Below, piece after piece: positions 53,472-61,222 of a DNA stretch of 64,000 bases (positions are counted from its first letter, which is position 1; the number at the start of each line of letters is the position of its first letter). Source of the stretch: JAVBLU01 sp031553225. GTDB lineage: Bacteria; Bacillota; Clostridia; Christensenellales; UBA1750. The translations under genes and the position numbers were made by a program. The stretch lies in assembly GCA_031553225.1 (NCBI GenBank), contig JAVBLU010000001.1, forward strand, positions 62,001 through 126,000. Reading direction: 5' to 3'. The notes under the pieces are model-generated. The model made no database searches and had not been told where the DNA came from. It saw only the letters and a program-made list of their open reading frames with translations.

Positions 53472-54173
53472 TTAGCTCCACCGGCGCCTGTCCACCGTGC
53501 GCACGGTTAGGAACAGGAACACCAGTGCAAAGCTGAACATGTAGACTGTAGCGGATAGCCCGAGCACGCCGCCGGAAAACGTGTTGAACCGGTCGTTGAC
53601 GGAGAACCAGTTCAGGATGGTGGGCACGACGGGGATGTTCACGTAGGGCACCACCCACGAGATGAGCATCATGGTGAGGATGGCGGCCAATGTGCCGATA
53701 GCGGCCACCACCTGGTTCTCGGTAAGCGCCGAGATAAACAGGCCGATAGCGATGAAGCAGCAGGCCATCAGGAAGAAACCCAGATACCCGCACAGAATCT
53801 CGCCAAAGGCCGGGGAGGAGTACAGGCCGAAGATGAGCACATACACGCCGGTGAGCAGCATGGTAAGAAACACCACAAAGCACGCGGCCAGATACTTGCC
53901 CAGCACCATGGACCACAGCGAGATGGGCGAGGTGAGCAGCAGCTGGTCGGACTTGTTTTTGCGTTCCTCGCTCATCAAGCGCATGGTGAGGATGGGTGTG
54001 ACGTAGATGAACATGGTGAGCGCGCTTAAGATGGACGAGGTTTGCGCGTTGCCCGAGAACAAACTATCCAGCGCAAAGGACGCGCCGCTGAGAAGGAGCG
54101 AGGCGGCCATGAATACATAGCCGATCATGGTTGTGTAGTACGCCTGCACCTCGCGTTTGAAGATCGCCCACAT
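53472..54173 (-). CDS. ABC-2 type permease (GldF-like)
   Basis: 233 residues with six predicted helices. MWAIFKREVQAYYTTMIGYVF, the loop MRLMSEERKNKSDQLLLTSPIS and the LWSMVLGKYLAA segment are typical of ABC-2 permeases. It lies between the ATPase and GldG-like genes with gaps of 3 and 13 bases, so the proteins form one transporter. Confidence 0.9.
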   Translation of the reverse strand: MWAIFKREVQAYYTTMIGYVFMAASLLLSGASFALDSLFSGNAQTSSILSALTMFIYVTPILTMRLMSEERKNKSDQLLLTSPISLWSMVLGKYLAACFVVFLTMLLTGVYVLIFGLYSSPAFGEILCGYLGFFLMACCFIAIGLFISALTENQVVAAIGTLAAILTMMLISWVVPYVNIPVVPTILNWFSVNDRFNTFSGGVLGLSATVYMFSFALVFLFLTVRTVDRRRWS

Positions 54174-54176
54174 ACT

Positions 54177-55139
54177 TTAGACGGCCTCCTTTTCCTGTGT
54201 CAGCTGCAGGAAGATATCCTCCAACGTCATGTCCATGGGCCGCAGCATCATGATGGGATAGCCCTGGCCCGCAAGCGCGGAGAAGATGCCCCGGCGCACG
54301 TCCGCATCGCGGTCGCTCTCCAGGATAAAGTCGAAGGTACCTTCCTCCTTGCTGCCCATATCGTCCACCTGTTTTACGCCGAACACGCCCGCAAGCGCCT
54401 TATGCACGGCTTTCTCAGGTCCGGCTACGCGCAGGGTGAGGCGCGATAGCTCGCTTTGCGAACGGGTGAGGTTGTCCAGGGTGTCCTCGGCTACGATGAC
54501 GCCCTTGTTGATGATGACCGCGCGGTCGCACACGTCCGCCACCTCGGTTAGGATGTGGCTGGAGAGAATGACCGTATGATCCTGCCCCAAATCCTTGATC
54601 AGGCGGCGGATCTCGATAATCTGGCGCGGGTCCAGGCCCACGGTGGGCTCGTCCATGATGATGACGTCCGGGTTGCCCACCAGCGCCTGCGCAAGGCCCA
54701 CGCGCTGCCGATAGCCCTTGGAGAGATTCTTGATGGGGCGGCGGAAATGGTCGGTGATCTTGACCAGCTCGCACACGTCCTGCAGGTGCGCTTTCTTGCT
54801 GCGCGCATTCACTTCCTTTATATCGCATACAAAGGAAAGATACTCCTGCACGGTCATGTCCAGGTACAGCGGCGGGTGCTCGGGCAGGTATCCGATGCGG
54901 CGCTTGCAGCCGCGCGGGTCCTCCAGAATGTCCACGCCCTCCAGGGTAACGCGGCCGGCCGTTGAGGATATGTAACCCGTGATGATGTTCATCGTGGTGG
55001 TTTTCCCCGCGCCGTTGCGTCCAAGAAAACCAAGGATCTCGCCTTTCCTGATCGAGAATGACACGTCGTTTACGGCAAAGTGCTCGCCATAACGCTTGGT
55101 CACGTGCGAAAGCTCGATCACGGTTTGGTGTTCGGCCAT
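54177..55139 (-). CDS. ABC transporter ATP-binding protein (GldA-like)
   Basis: 320 residues with Walker A GRNGAGKTT, Q-loop region RRIGYLPEHPPLY, signature NLSKGYRQRVGLAQAL (LSKGY instead of LSGGQ, common in this subfamily), Walker B VIIMDEPTVGLDP and the switch His in LSSHIL. A C-terminal extension of about 85 residues follows. ATG 55139 follows GGAGGAGG; the frame is open well upstream without a site. First gene of the four-gene exporter operon. Confidence 0.93.
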   Translation of the reverse strand: MAEHQTVIELSHVTKRYGEHFAVNDVSFSIRKGEILGFLGRNGAGKTTTMNIITGYISSTAGRVTLEGVDILEDPRGCKRRIGYLPEHPPLYLDMTVQEYLSFVCDIKEVNARSKKAHLQDVCELVKITDHFRRPIKNLSKGYRQRVGLAQALVGNPDVIIMDEPTVGLDPRQIIEIRRLIKDLGQDHTVILSSHILTEVADVCDRAVIINKGVIVAEDTLDNLTRSQSELSRLTLRVAGPEKAVHKALAGVFGVKQVDDMGSKEEGTFDFILESDRDADVRRGIFSALAGQGYPIMMLRPMDMTLEDIFLQLTQEKEAV

Positions 55140-55500
55140 GCCTGGACCTCCTCCATGCAATGTGGATTCCCACGCGCAGTATACAAGTATGCAATGAATA
55201 ACTCGTGAACTTTTTGTGAACAGTGCCGTTTCCCTCGCCAAAGCCCGCAAAAAAGCTCGGTTTATCAATGCCACGGCTGCATAAAGAAAGCCGTGCGCGC
55301 CCTTCTTCTTGCGCTTTCCCTCCGTCTGGTCTATAATTATTTGGAATAATGCCTGCATTGCGCTGCCGCGCGCCACCATATAAAGAAGCGTTCCCCCATT
55401 CGTCTACATTTCCAAAAAAAACATCCGACAACTATATGAGGAACCGCCGGTTTGTGTTCATCGGCGGCGGCCGACTGCCCACATCGTTAGGGGGATTCAC
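55140..55500. other. Intergenic region between divergent ABC and pilus operons
   Basis: 361 bases. It holds the pilT promoter (55309-55337), a 7-bp hairpin (CACGGCT / AGCCGTG, 55272-55295), a possible minus-strand -10 TATACT near 55180 for the ABC operon without a good -35, and a leader of about 157 bases before pilT. I see no supported gene. Confidence 0.5.
55309..55337 (+). promoter_or_regulatory. Promoter of the pilus-like operon
   Basis: -35 TTGCGC (55309-55314), 17-base spacer, perfect -10 TATAAT (55332-55337). Confidence 0.6.
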
Positions 55501-56580
55501 ATGCCCGTCGTCGCTACGCCGCTTCTTGATCCGCTTCTTGCGTATTGCCATCAAAACAACTGCACGGACCTGCACCTGTGCGCCGGGTCCCACCCGGTTG
55601 TGCGTCGCAACGCTACGCTCATTCCCGTGCCGGACACGCAAATTTTGATGCCAGAAACGACGGACGAGATCGTGCACGCGCTGCTGACGGACGTAAAGTA
55701 TGAGCAGCTGTGCGAGCAGCGTTCGCTGGACTTCTCCTTCGGGCGCTCGGGACTTGGCCGCTTTCGGTGCAACATCTACTCTCAGCGCGGCACCTGGGCC
55801 ATCGCCCTGCGCACCCTGCCCTTCGATATCCCCCCGCTGGACTCCCTGGGGCTTCCGGCGGTCGTCGGTTCCTTCGCGCACCGCCAGAAGGGCCTGTTTT
55901 TGGCTACGGGCGCTACGGGCAGCGGCACATCCACAACGCTCGCCTCGCTCATCGACCAGATCAACCAGCAATACTCCTATCACATTATCACCATTGAGGA
56001 CCCGGTGGAGTACCTGCATCGGCACAAGAAGTCGCTGGTGACGCAGCGCGAGGTGGGCGAGGACGCCATAAGCTTTGCCTCCGCCCTGCGCGCCGCCCTG
56101 CGCGAGGACCCGGACGTAATCATGGTGGGCGAGATGCGCGACCCGGAGACGATCAGCATCGCCCTCACTGCCGCGGAAACGGGCCACCTGGTGTTCTCCA
56201 CGCTTCACACCGTGGGTGCGGCCAAATCCATCGACCGGGTGATCGACGCCTTCCCCGCCGGGCAGCAGAATCAGATCCGTACGCAGCTCGCCGCCGTGCT
56301 GGAGGGCGTCGTGTCCCAGCAGCTCATCCCACGCGCGGACGACAAGGGCCTTGTGGTGGCGGCGGAGATCATGGTCGCCACGCCGGCTATCCGCAACCTC
56401 ATCCGCGAGGGCAAGCACTACCAGATCAACTCCGTGATGCAAACCGGCCAGGCGCAGGGCATGAAGCTTCTGGAGATGGACATCGCTCAGCTCGTGTCCA
56501 CCGGTCGCATCACCCAAGAGCAGGCCGTTACACGCGCGCAAGACCCGCAGCTGCTCCAACAGTTTTTGGCCCGCAAGTAG
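55501..56580 (+). CDS. pilT: PilT-like ATPase with altered Walker A motif
   Basis: 359 residues, the usual PilT length. Family blocks are present throughout: ITIEDPVEYLH, REVGEDAISFASALRAALREDPDVI, VGEMRDPETI, TAAETGHLVFSTLHT, AIRNLIREGK and the INSVMQTGQAQGM segment. Walker A reads GATGSGTS (137-144), not GxTGSGKS: the phosphate-binding lysine is Thr143 (ACA at 55927-55929). Everything else looks conserved. PilT retracts type IV pili; this copy may bind ATP poorly and be inactive, regulatory, or contain a sequence error. ATG 55501 has AGGGGG upstream. No PilB/GspE extension ATPase is in the cluster. Confidence 0.88.
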   Translation: MPVVATPLLDPLLAYCHQNNCTDLHLCAGSHPVVRRNATLIPVPDTQILMPETTDEIVHALLTDVKYEQLCEQRSLDFSFGRSGLGRFRCNIYSQRGTWAIALRTLPFDIPPLDSLGLPAVVGSFAHRQKGLFLATGATGSGTSTTLASLIDQINQQYSYHIITIEDPVEYLHRHKKSLVTQREVGEDAISFASALRAALREDPDVIMVGEMRDPETISIALTAAETGHLVFSTLHTVGAAKSIDRVIDAFPAGQQNQIRTQLAAVLEGVVSQQLIPRADDKGLVVAAEIMVATPAIRNLIREGKHYQINSVMQTGQAQGMKLLEMDIAQLVSTGRITQEQAVTRAQDPQLLQQFLARK

Positions 56581-56648
56581 AACGTGCCGCTTCGCCGAAA
56601 CGGCGCCCTGTCGGTTTTCGCGCGCAGTGCTATTGAAGGAGAGATACC

Positions 56649-57722
56649 ATGTCGGAAACGAAAACGAGCCTGAAGGCGCGAGCGCTCGTCCCCCCAAAGG
56701 AGCTGGCCATCTTCTGTCGCCAGATGGCGCTTGTGATTGGCTCGGATATCACGCTGTCGGAAGGCGTGCGCATCGTGGAGGAGCAAAGCGATCATAAGGC
56801 GCTCAAGAAGGCCATAGCGGCCATGGGCGCCGATATGAACGAGCGGGGCTTCACCTTTGCGCAGGCGATGGCCTTGCAGCCGCAGGCGTTTCCCGCATAT
56901 CTAGCCAACATGGTCACGCTGGGCGAGCAGAGCGGCAACTTGGACGTGGTGCTTACCCAGATGGCCGATTACTACGAAAAGGAACACCGCATGCAGCGCC
57001 GCGTACGCGCCGCGGTGACCTACCCCGCCATGCTCACCGTGCTCATGCTGGCGGTTATCGCGCTGCTCGTGCTGCGGATTCTGCCCATGTTCGAGCAGAT
57101 TCTCATCAACATGGGCGGTACGCTTCCCACCGTTACGCGCGTGATGATGAACGTGGCGCGCTTCATCGGCCACAACATCTGGTGGATGCTGGCCATCCTT
57201 GCGCTGGCCGTCGTGCAGTACATCCTATACGCCGGTTCCGCCAAGGGCCGCGTTCGCGTGGACGGCTGGAAGCTGCGCATGCCTCTTGTGGGAAACCTGC
57301 AGCGCCGCATCTTAACGGCCCGATTCGGGCATTCCCTGGCCATCCTGCTCAAATCCGGCGTACCGCTCATCGGCGCTCTTGACGCGGTAGGGCCGCTTCT
57401 TGGGAACGAATGGCTGCACGCTAAGCTGAAGGGCGCTCAGAACGCCCTGATGGACGGGAAAAATTTCGTGGATTCCGTGAAGGAAATCGGCATCTTCCCG
57501 CCGCTGTTCCTGCGTCTGGTCGTCATCGGCGAATCCACAGGGCGGCTGGACGAGATGCTCTTCCGCGCCGCCGGGTTCTTTGACGACGAGGTGGACGAAG
57601 CGCTGGAGCGCCTGACGAACGCCATCGAGCCCATCCTCATTATTATCCTGTCGGTCATTGTGGGCATCATCCTTCTGTCCGTCATGCTGCCGATGATCAA
57701 CATCATGGCGCGCATCGGCTAG
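56649..57722 (+). CDS. PilC/GspF-family inner membrane platform protein
   Basis: 357 residues with the duplicated GspF layout: LAIFCRQMALVIGSDITLSEGV... and RFGHSLAILLKSGVPLIGALD..., three or four membrane helices, and the C-terminal LTNAIEPILIIILSVIVGIILLSVMLPM. It is the platform that couples the pilus ATPase to pilin assembly. GAAGGAG precedes the ATG. It lies 68 bases after pilT. Confidence 0.93.
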   Translation: MSETKTSLKARALVPPKELAIFCRQMALVIGSDITLSEGVRIVEEQSDHKALKKAIAAMGADMNERGFTFAQAMALQPQAFPAYLANMVTLGEQSGNLDVVLTQMADYYEKEHRMQRRVRAAVTYPAMLTVLMLAVIALLVLRILPMFEQILINMGGTLPTVTRVMMNVARFIGHNIWWMLAILALAVVQYILYAGSAKGRVRVDGWKLRMPLVGNLQRRILTARFGHSLAILLKSGVPLIGALDAVGPLLGNEWLHAKLKGAQNALMDGKNFVDSVKEIGIFPPLFLRLVVIGESTGRLDEMLFRAAGFFDDEVDEALERLTNAIEPILIIILSVIVGIILLSVMLPMINIMARIG

Positions 57723-57754
57723 GCTGTGCAGCCAGGCCGTCCGACCGAAGGGAG

Positions 57755-58084
57755 ATGAACGCGCTGAAAAAGCTGGATATTCGCACCGTTGCCACCCTGC
57801 TGGCGCTGCTCATCATCGCGTTCACCGTGGGCTATTCCATGATCGAGATGGGCGTGTTCAGCACGCGTTCCACCCGCGAGCAGTGCCGCGTGGTGGAGGA
57901 CGCCATCAACAAAGCCGTGTTGCAGTGCTACGCTCTGGAAGGGAGCTACCCCTCCGCCCTCAATTACCTGTCCGAGCACTACGGGCTGGTGATGGACCCC
58001 GCCCACTTCGACTATTACTACGAGGCGCTGGGCGCGAACATCCGCCCGGAAGTACATGTATACCCGCGGGGGGTGAGCCGTTGA
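57755..58084 (+). CDS. Small single-span membrane protein of the pilus island
   Basis: 109 residues: a charged N terminus (MNALKKLDIRT), one membrane helix (about 12-32), then a short extracytoplasmic domain (YALEGSYPSALNYLSEHYGL). There is no prepilin cleavage motif, though the post-helix part looks pilin-like. Its AGGGAG abuts the ATG, which is unusually close. The stop overlaps the next start (TGATG). Confidence 0.7.
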   Translation: MNALKKLDIRTVATLLALLIIAFTVGYSMIEMGVFSTRSTREQCRVVEDAINKAVLQCYALEGSYPSALNYLSEHYGLVMDPAHFDYYYEALGANIRPEVHVYPRGVSR

Positions 58085-58638
58085 TGAGCAGGCGCTTTTC
58101 CCTGACGAGGTTGCGCGGCCGCACGGCCGACCGGCGCGGCTATACGATGGTGGAACTGGTGATGGTGATGCTGCTGCTGTGCCTGTTCGGCATCACGGTT
58201 GTCACCGTTATCCAGGCAGGATCGCACGCCTACCAAACCATCGTGGACAATAAAAACACCGAGGCGGACGCCCGCATCGCCCTGTCCTGCATCGACGTGC
58301 GCGTGCGCCAGAACGACCGCATAGGCGGCGTTGAGGTGGCCGTATGTCCCATCAACAACGAACCCGGGCTGCTCGTTCACGAGAGCATCGGCGGCAGCGG
58401 GTACGATTCCTGGTTCTACTACTTCCGCGGCGCGCTGTGGGAATGTTCGCTCGTGCCCGAAGGCCTGGCGCCCGTACACGAGAACAGCCAGCGCATCGCC
58501 TATTTGGACGGGTTCACCGTCTCCTACGACGAGCAGACCCACGCCATTCGGCAAACCGTACAGTACGCCGTGCAGGAAAACGGCGAGGAAACGGACAAGA
58601 CCATGAGCAGCGTCATCGCGCTGCGCTCGGGGGAATAG
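58084..58638 (+). CDS. Type IV prepilin-like protein 1
   Basis: 184 residues with a class III signal: RRG followed by YTMVELVMVMLLLCLFG. Gly(-1) and Glu(+5) are in place for prepilin peptidase. The rest is a soluble pseudopilin-like domain. ATG 58084 overlaps the upstream stop. Confidence 0.85.
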   Translation: MSRRFSLTRLRGRTADRRGYTMVELVMVMLLLCLFGITVVTVIQAGSHAYQTIVDNKNTEADARIALSCIDVRVRQNDRIGGVEVAVCPINNEPGLLVHESIGGSGYDSWFYYFRGALWECSLVPEGLAPVHENSQRIAYLDGFTVSYDEQTHAIRQTVQYAVQENGEETDKTMSSVIALRSGE

Positions 58639-58639
58639 C

Positions 58640-59194
58640 ATGAGACGGCTCATCGCCTGTGTTCGCCGCCTCGCGCGGCAAAAAGAGGGGTTCACGCTCG
58701 TGGAGATGGTCGTATCCATCGCCGCGCTTGCGCTCATCAGCGTATTCATTTTGGACATGTTCATCGTCTCCTCGCGCCTGCAGCACGACGCGGCAGACAT
58801 CGACCGCGCGGCGCTGGTAGCCGGGCAGGCGTGCGAGGTGTTGCGCACCACGCCCAGCGATCAGCTCATCTACGCCGACGTATTCGACGGCGCGCGCGTC
58901 ACGCGCGAGGGCGGCCTGGTGACACTCAATCTGGCGTACGACAAGCGCTGGACGCCCACCGTCGATCCGGCTCTCGCCTACTACGAGCTGCGCGCGACGC
59001 TTGGACCCTCGCTGGGCGAGACCGCGTTTCCGCTCGCCTTCGGTGGGGCGGGGGACGCCCGGGCCGCGGCGCAGCGCATGCAGGTGCGCGTGAGCATCAC
59101 CCGCGTGCCTACGGAGAACTCCACCTCCAAAGGCTCGACCGTCCTTTGTGATTTCACCACCAGCCGCACGTTCGTTACGGAGGTGGTCAAGTGA
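58640..59194 (+). CDS. Type IV prepilin-like protein 2
   Basis: 184 residues with a class III signal: KEG followed by FTLVEMVVSIAALALISVF, again with Gly(-1) and Glu(+5). Probably a minor pilin or pseudopilin. One base separates it from the preceding stop, and its own stop overlaps the next start. Confidence 0.87.
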   Translation: MRRLIACVRRLARQKEGFTLVEMVVSIAALALISVFILDMFIVSSRLQHDAADIDRAALVAGQACEVLRTTPSDQLIYADVFDGARVTREGGLVTLNLAYDKRWTPTVDPALAYYELRATLGPSLGETAFPLAFGGAGDARAAAQRMQVRVSITRVPTENSTSKGSTVLCDFTTSRTFVTEVVK

Positions 59195-59946
59195 TGAAAG
59201 CGCTTTCCGCCTGGCTGCGCAATCGGCGCGGCGCATCCTCGGTGCTGGTCATCTTCATGATGATCGTGCTCGTGGTACTCGGAATTCTGGCCTTTACGGC
59301 GGCGTACGCCAATCTGTCGCTTTCACGCAAAACCGCGTCCCATCTGCAGTCCATCTACACCCTGGACGATCAGGCGGAGGAGTGCGTACAGGCCGTGGAG
59401 GCCGCTCTGATCAGCGCGGAGCAGCGCGCGTGCGACGCCTTCGCCGCCGGCCGCTTTCCGGACGATCTGGGTGCGGGCGACCGCGTGGACGATCTGCAGG
59501 CCTCCCTTGCCGCAGCTAAGGCCGCCAACGACACGGCCATGGCGCAAGCGTTGTTCGCCCGCACGTACTATGCCTTTGCCGACAGCGCGCTGGAGACGCT
59601 GTGCGCTGCAAATGAGAGCATCTCCTTCGCCTACGACGAGGCCCAGGATTTCATGTTCTCCGACGATTTTTTGAACCTGGACCTGGCCGAGCCGGAGGTA
59701 GGCGCGCTGCGCGTCAGCGTACACATCAGCCGCGGGGAGGAAGTGGGCCGCCAGCAGCTGGACGTGCTGCTTGAGGTTCGCTCGCCCGCCTATGAGCTGT
59801 CCTTCGCGGGCGAAGGCCTGAAAGGCGCACGCGAAAGGGGCGCGCCGCTCTCCCACATGCGCACGGCTGCGTGGAAGCATTGGCAGATTCCCTTCACCTA
59901 CGCCGAGAACGTGGACTTCAACGACCGCGTCATTCCCGTCAAATAG
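59191..59946 (+). CDS. PilX/Tad-like membrane protein of the pilus island
   Basis: 251 residues: RRGASSVLVIFMMIVLVVLGILAF resembles the N-terminal helix of PilX/TadE-like proteins, with no prepilin cleavage consensus. A mostly alpha/beta extracytoplasmic domain follows. GTG 59191 has GGAGG at 7 bases; ATG 59194 is an alternative. Last gene of the pilus-like operon. Confidence 0.75.
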   Translation: MMKALSAWLRNRRGASSVLVIFMMIVLVVLGILAFTAAYANLSLSRKTASHLQSIYTLDDQAEECVQAVEAALISAEQRACDAFAAGRFPDDLGAGDRVDDLQASLAAAKAANDTAMAQALFARTYYAFADSALETLCAANESISFAYDEAQDFMFSDDFLNLDLAEPEVGALRVSVHISRGEEVGRQQLDVLLEVRSPAYELSFAGEGLKGARERGAPLSHMRTAAWKHWQIPFTYAENVDFNDRVIPVK

Positions 59947-59965
59947 CCGCGCCTCATCCGCTATC

Positions 59966-59998
59966 AAAAAGGGGCCGTGCATGCGCACGGCCCCTCTT
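59966..59998. terminator. Bidirectional terminator between pilus and zinc-ribbon genes
   Basis: 10-bp stem GGGGCCGTGC / GCACGGCCCC with a 4-base loop; AAAAA on the left serves the minus-strand gene strongly, while the plus side has TCTTGT. Confidence 0.8.
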
Positions 59999-60018
59999 GT
60001 CGGACGCGGGCACGACGG

Positions 60019-60477
60019 CTAGCCGTTCCCGAGGATGAACGCGGCTGCAACCGCCGTCAGGGCAAGGCCCGCAAGCGCCCAATAGCCGATTTTGCGGGTG
60101 ATGGACCAAAGGTCGGTTGGAGCAGCGTCGCCGGCGTCTGCGTATAGCTCCATCCGGCCCTTGTACACCGCCCATAGGGCGGCGGGAAAGCGTGCGCAAA
60201 ACGCGCCCGCCAGAGCTGCGAGCGCGGCCACCAGCCCGAAGGACGCAGCCCCGGTGCGCGCAAAGCACACTGCGAAGGCAATTGGCGCAAAGGCAAGGCA
60301 CGCCCAGGCGAGGGCGCGGTCCATCTTGGTCGGGCGCAACAGGTCGGCGCGGCCCGAGAGTTCCGCCAGCATCCGCTCCGTCTCCTCCGGCGCGGGCGGG
60401 GTTTCCAGCCGTGCGCCGCAGCTGCGGCAGGCCGTCTCCCCCGTTTGGTTCCTATAGCCGCACATCCCGCAGGTCAT
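60019..60477 (-). CDS. Zinc-ribbon membrane protein
   Basis: 152 residues: an N-terminal zinc ribbon (CGMCGYRNQTGETACRSCG), a short linker, then three or four membrane helices. Function unknown. ATG 60477 follows AGGAA. It lies 11 bases after queT and so is probably its operon partner. Confidence 0.75.
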   Translation of the reverse strand: MTCGMCGYRNQTGETACRSCGARLETPPAPEETERMLAELSGRADLLRPTKMDRALAWACLAFAPIAFAVCFARTGAASFGLVAALAALAGAFCARFPAALWAVYKGRMELYADAGDAAPTDLWSITRKIGYWALAGLALTAVAAAFILGNG

Positions 60478-60488
60478 GCCGGTTCCTC

Positions 60489-60989
60489 CTATACGGAAAT
60501 CCGCTTGCCGCGCAGAGCGCGGCGCAGGCCCAAGTACAGCCCCCCGCCCAGCACCACGCAGGCGCCCATCTCCCCCACGCCCACGCTGAGCATGTTCACA
60601 AGGAAGGGCGTCTGCGACATCGCGGCGATCATGCCGCCGATGATGAGCGCGTTGCTCAGAACCGGCGGCCACAACGCCAGGAACGGGCGCGCGCGCAGCT
60701 TGTAGGTGGCCATGGCCGCCAGCAGCGTCGCCAGGCTCCCCAGCGCCACGTCCCACGGCCCGTACTGTGAAAGCAGGTTGGAGATGAGGCATCCCACGAA
60801 CAGGCCCGGCACGGCGGCTGGGGTGAAGATGGGCAAAATGCACATCGCCTCGGCCACGCGCAGCTGCCATGGGCCGTAGGAGATGGGCGCAAGGCCCATC
60901 GTCAGCGCGGCGTATACGGCGGCGATCAGCCCGCCCAGGGCGATGTTGCGCACGCGCGGGTTCCAGGTATTGCGCTTTGAACCGTGCAT
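60489..60989 (-). CDS. queT: QueT-like queuosine-precursor transporter (ECF S component)
   Basis: 166 residues with five or six helices and the QueT family sequence NIALGGLIAAVYAALTMGLAP plus QLRVAEAMCILPIFTPAAVPGL. QueT acts as the substrate-binding subunit of an ECF transporter for queuine or preQ1. The queA gene of the same pathway lies about 2.2 kb away. ATG 60989 follows AAAGG. Leader about 128 bases. Confidence 0.87.
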   Translation of the reverse strand: MHGSKRNTWNPRVRNIALGGLIAAVYAALTMGLAPISYGPWQLRVAEAMCILPIFTPAAVPGLFVGCLISNLLSQYGPWDVALGSLATLLAAMATYKLRARPFLALWPPVLSNALIIGGMIAAMSQTPFLVNMLSVGVGEMGACVVLGGGLYLGLRRALRGKRISV

Positions 60990-61123
60990 CGGGTCACTGC
61001 CTTTCGTCGTGGCCGCATCCGCCAATCCGCGTGCGCGGCTGTTTCGGGATGTCCCCTGCCAAAGTCATAGGAAGCGCCTGCCCCTCCAACAGCGGCACAC
61101 GCGCACGATGGTGGGAACACCGT

Positions 61124-61153
61124 ACCATACCATGTTTTGGGGGGCGTTCGCAA
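61124..61153 (-). promoter_or_regulatory. Promoter of queT
   Basis: Minus strand: -35 TTGCGA (61153-61148), 18-base spacer, -10 TATGGT (61129-61124). Confidence 0.5.
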
Positions 61154-61161
61154 GGAAAACC

Positions 61162-61190
61162 TTTCATGTGCCGTCGGTTTGTGATATCCT
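61162..61190 (+). promoter_or_regulatory. Promoter of mutL
   Basis: -35 TTTCAT (61162-61167), 17-base spacer, -10 TATCCT (61185-61190). Weak match; back to back with the queT promoter. Confidence 0.4.
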
Positions 61191-61222
61191 AGTGAAAAAC
61201 GAGCGCAGGAGGACTTTTTGCG

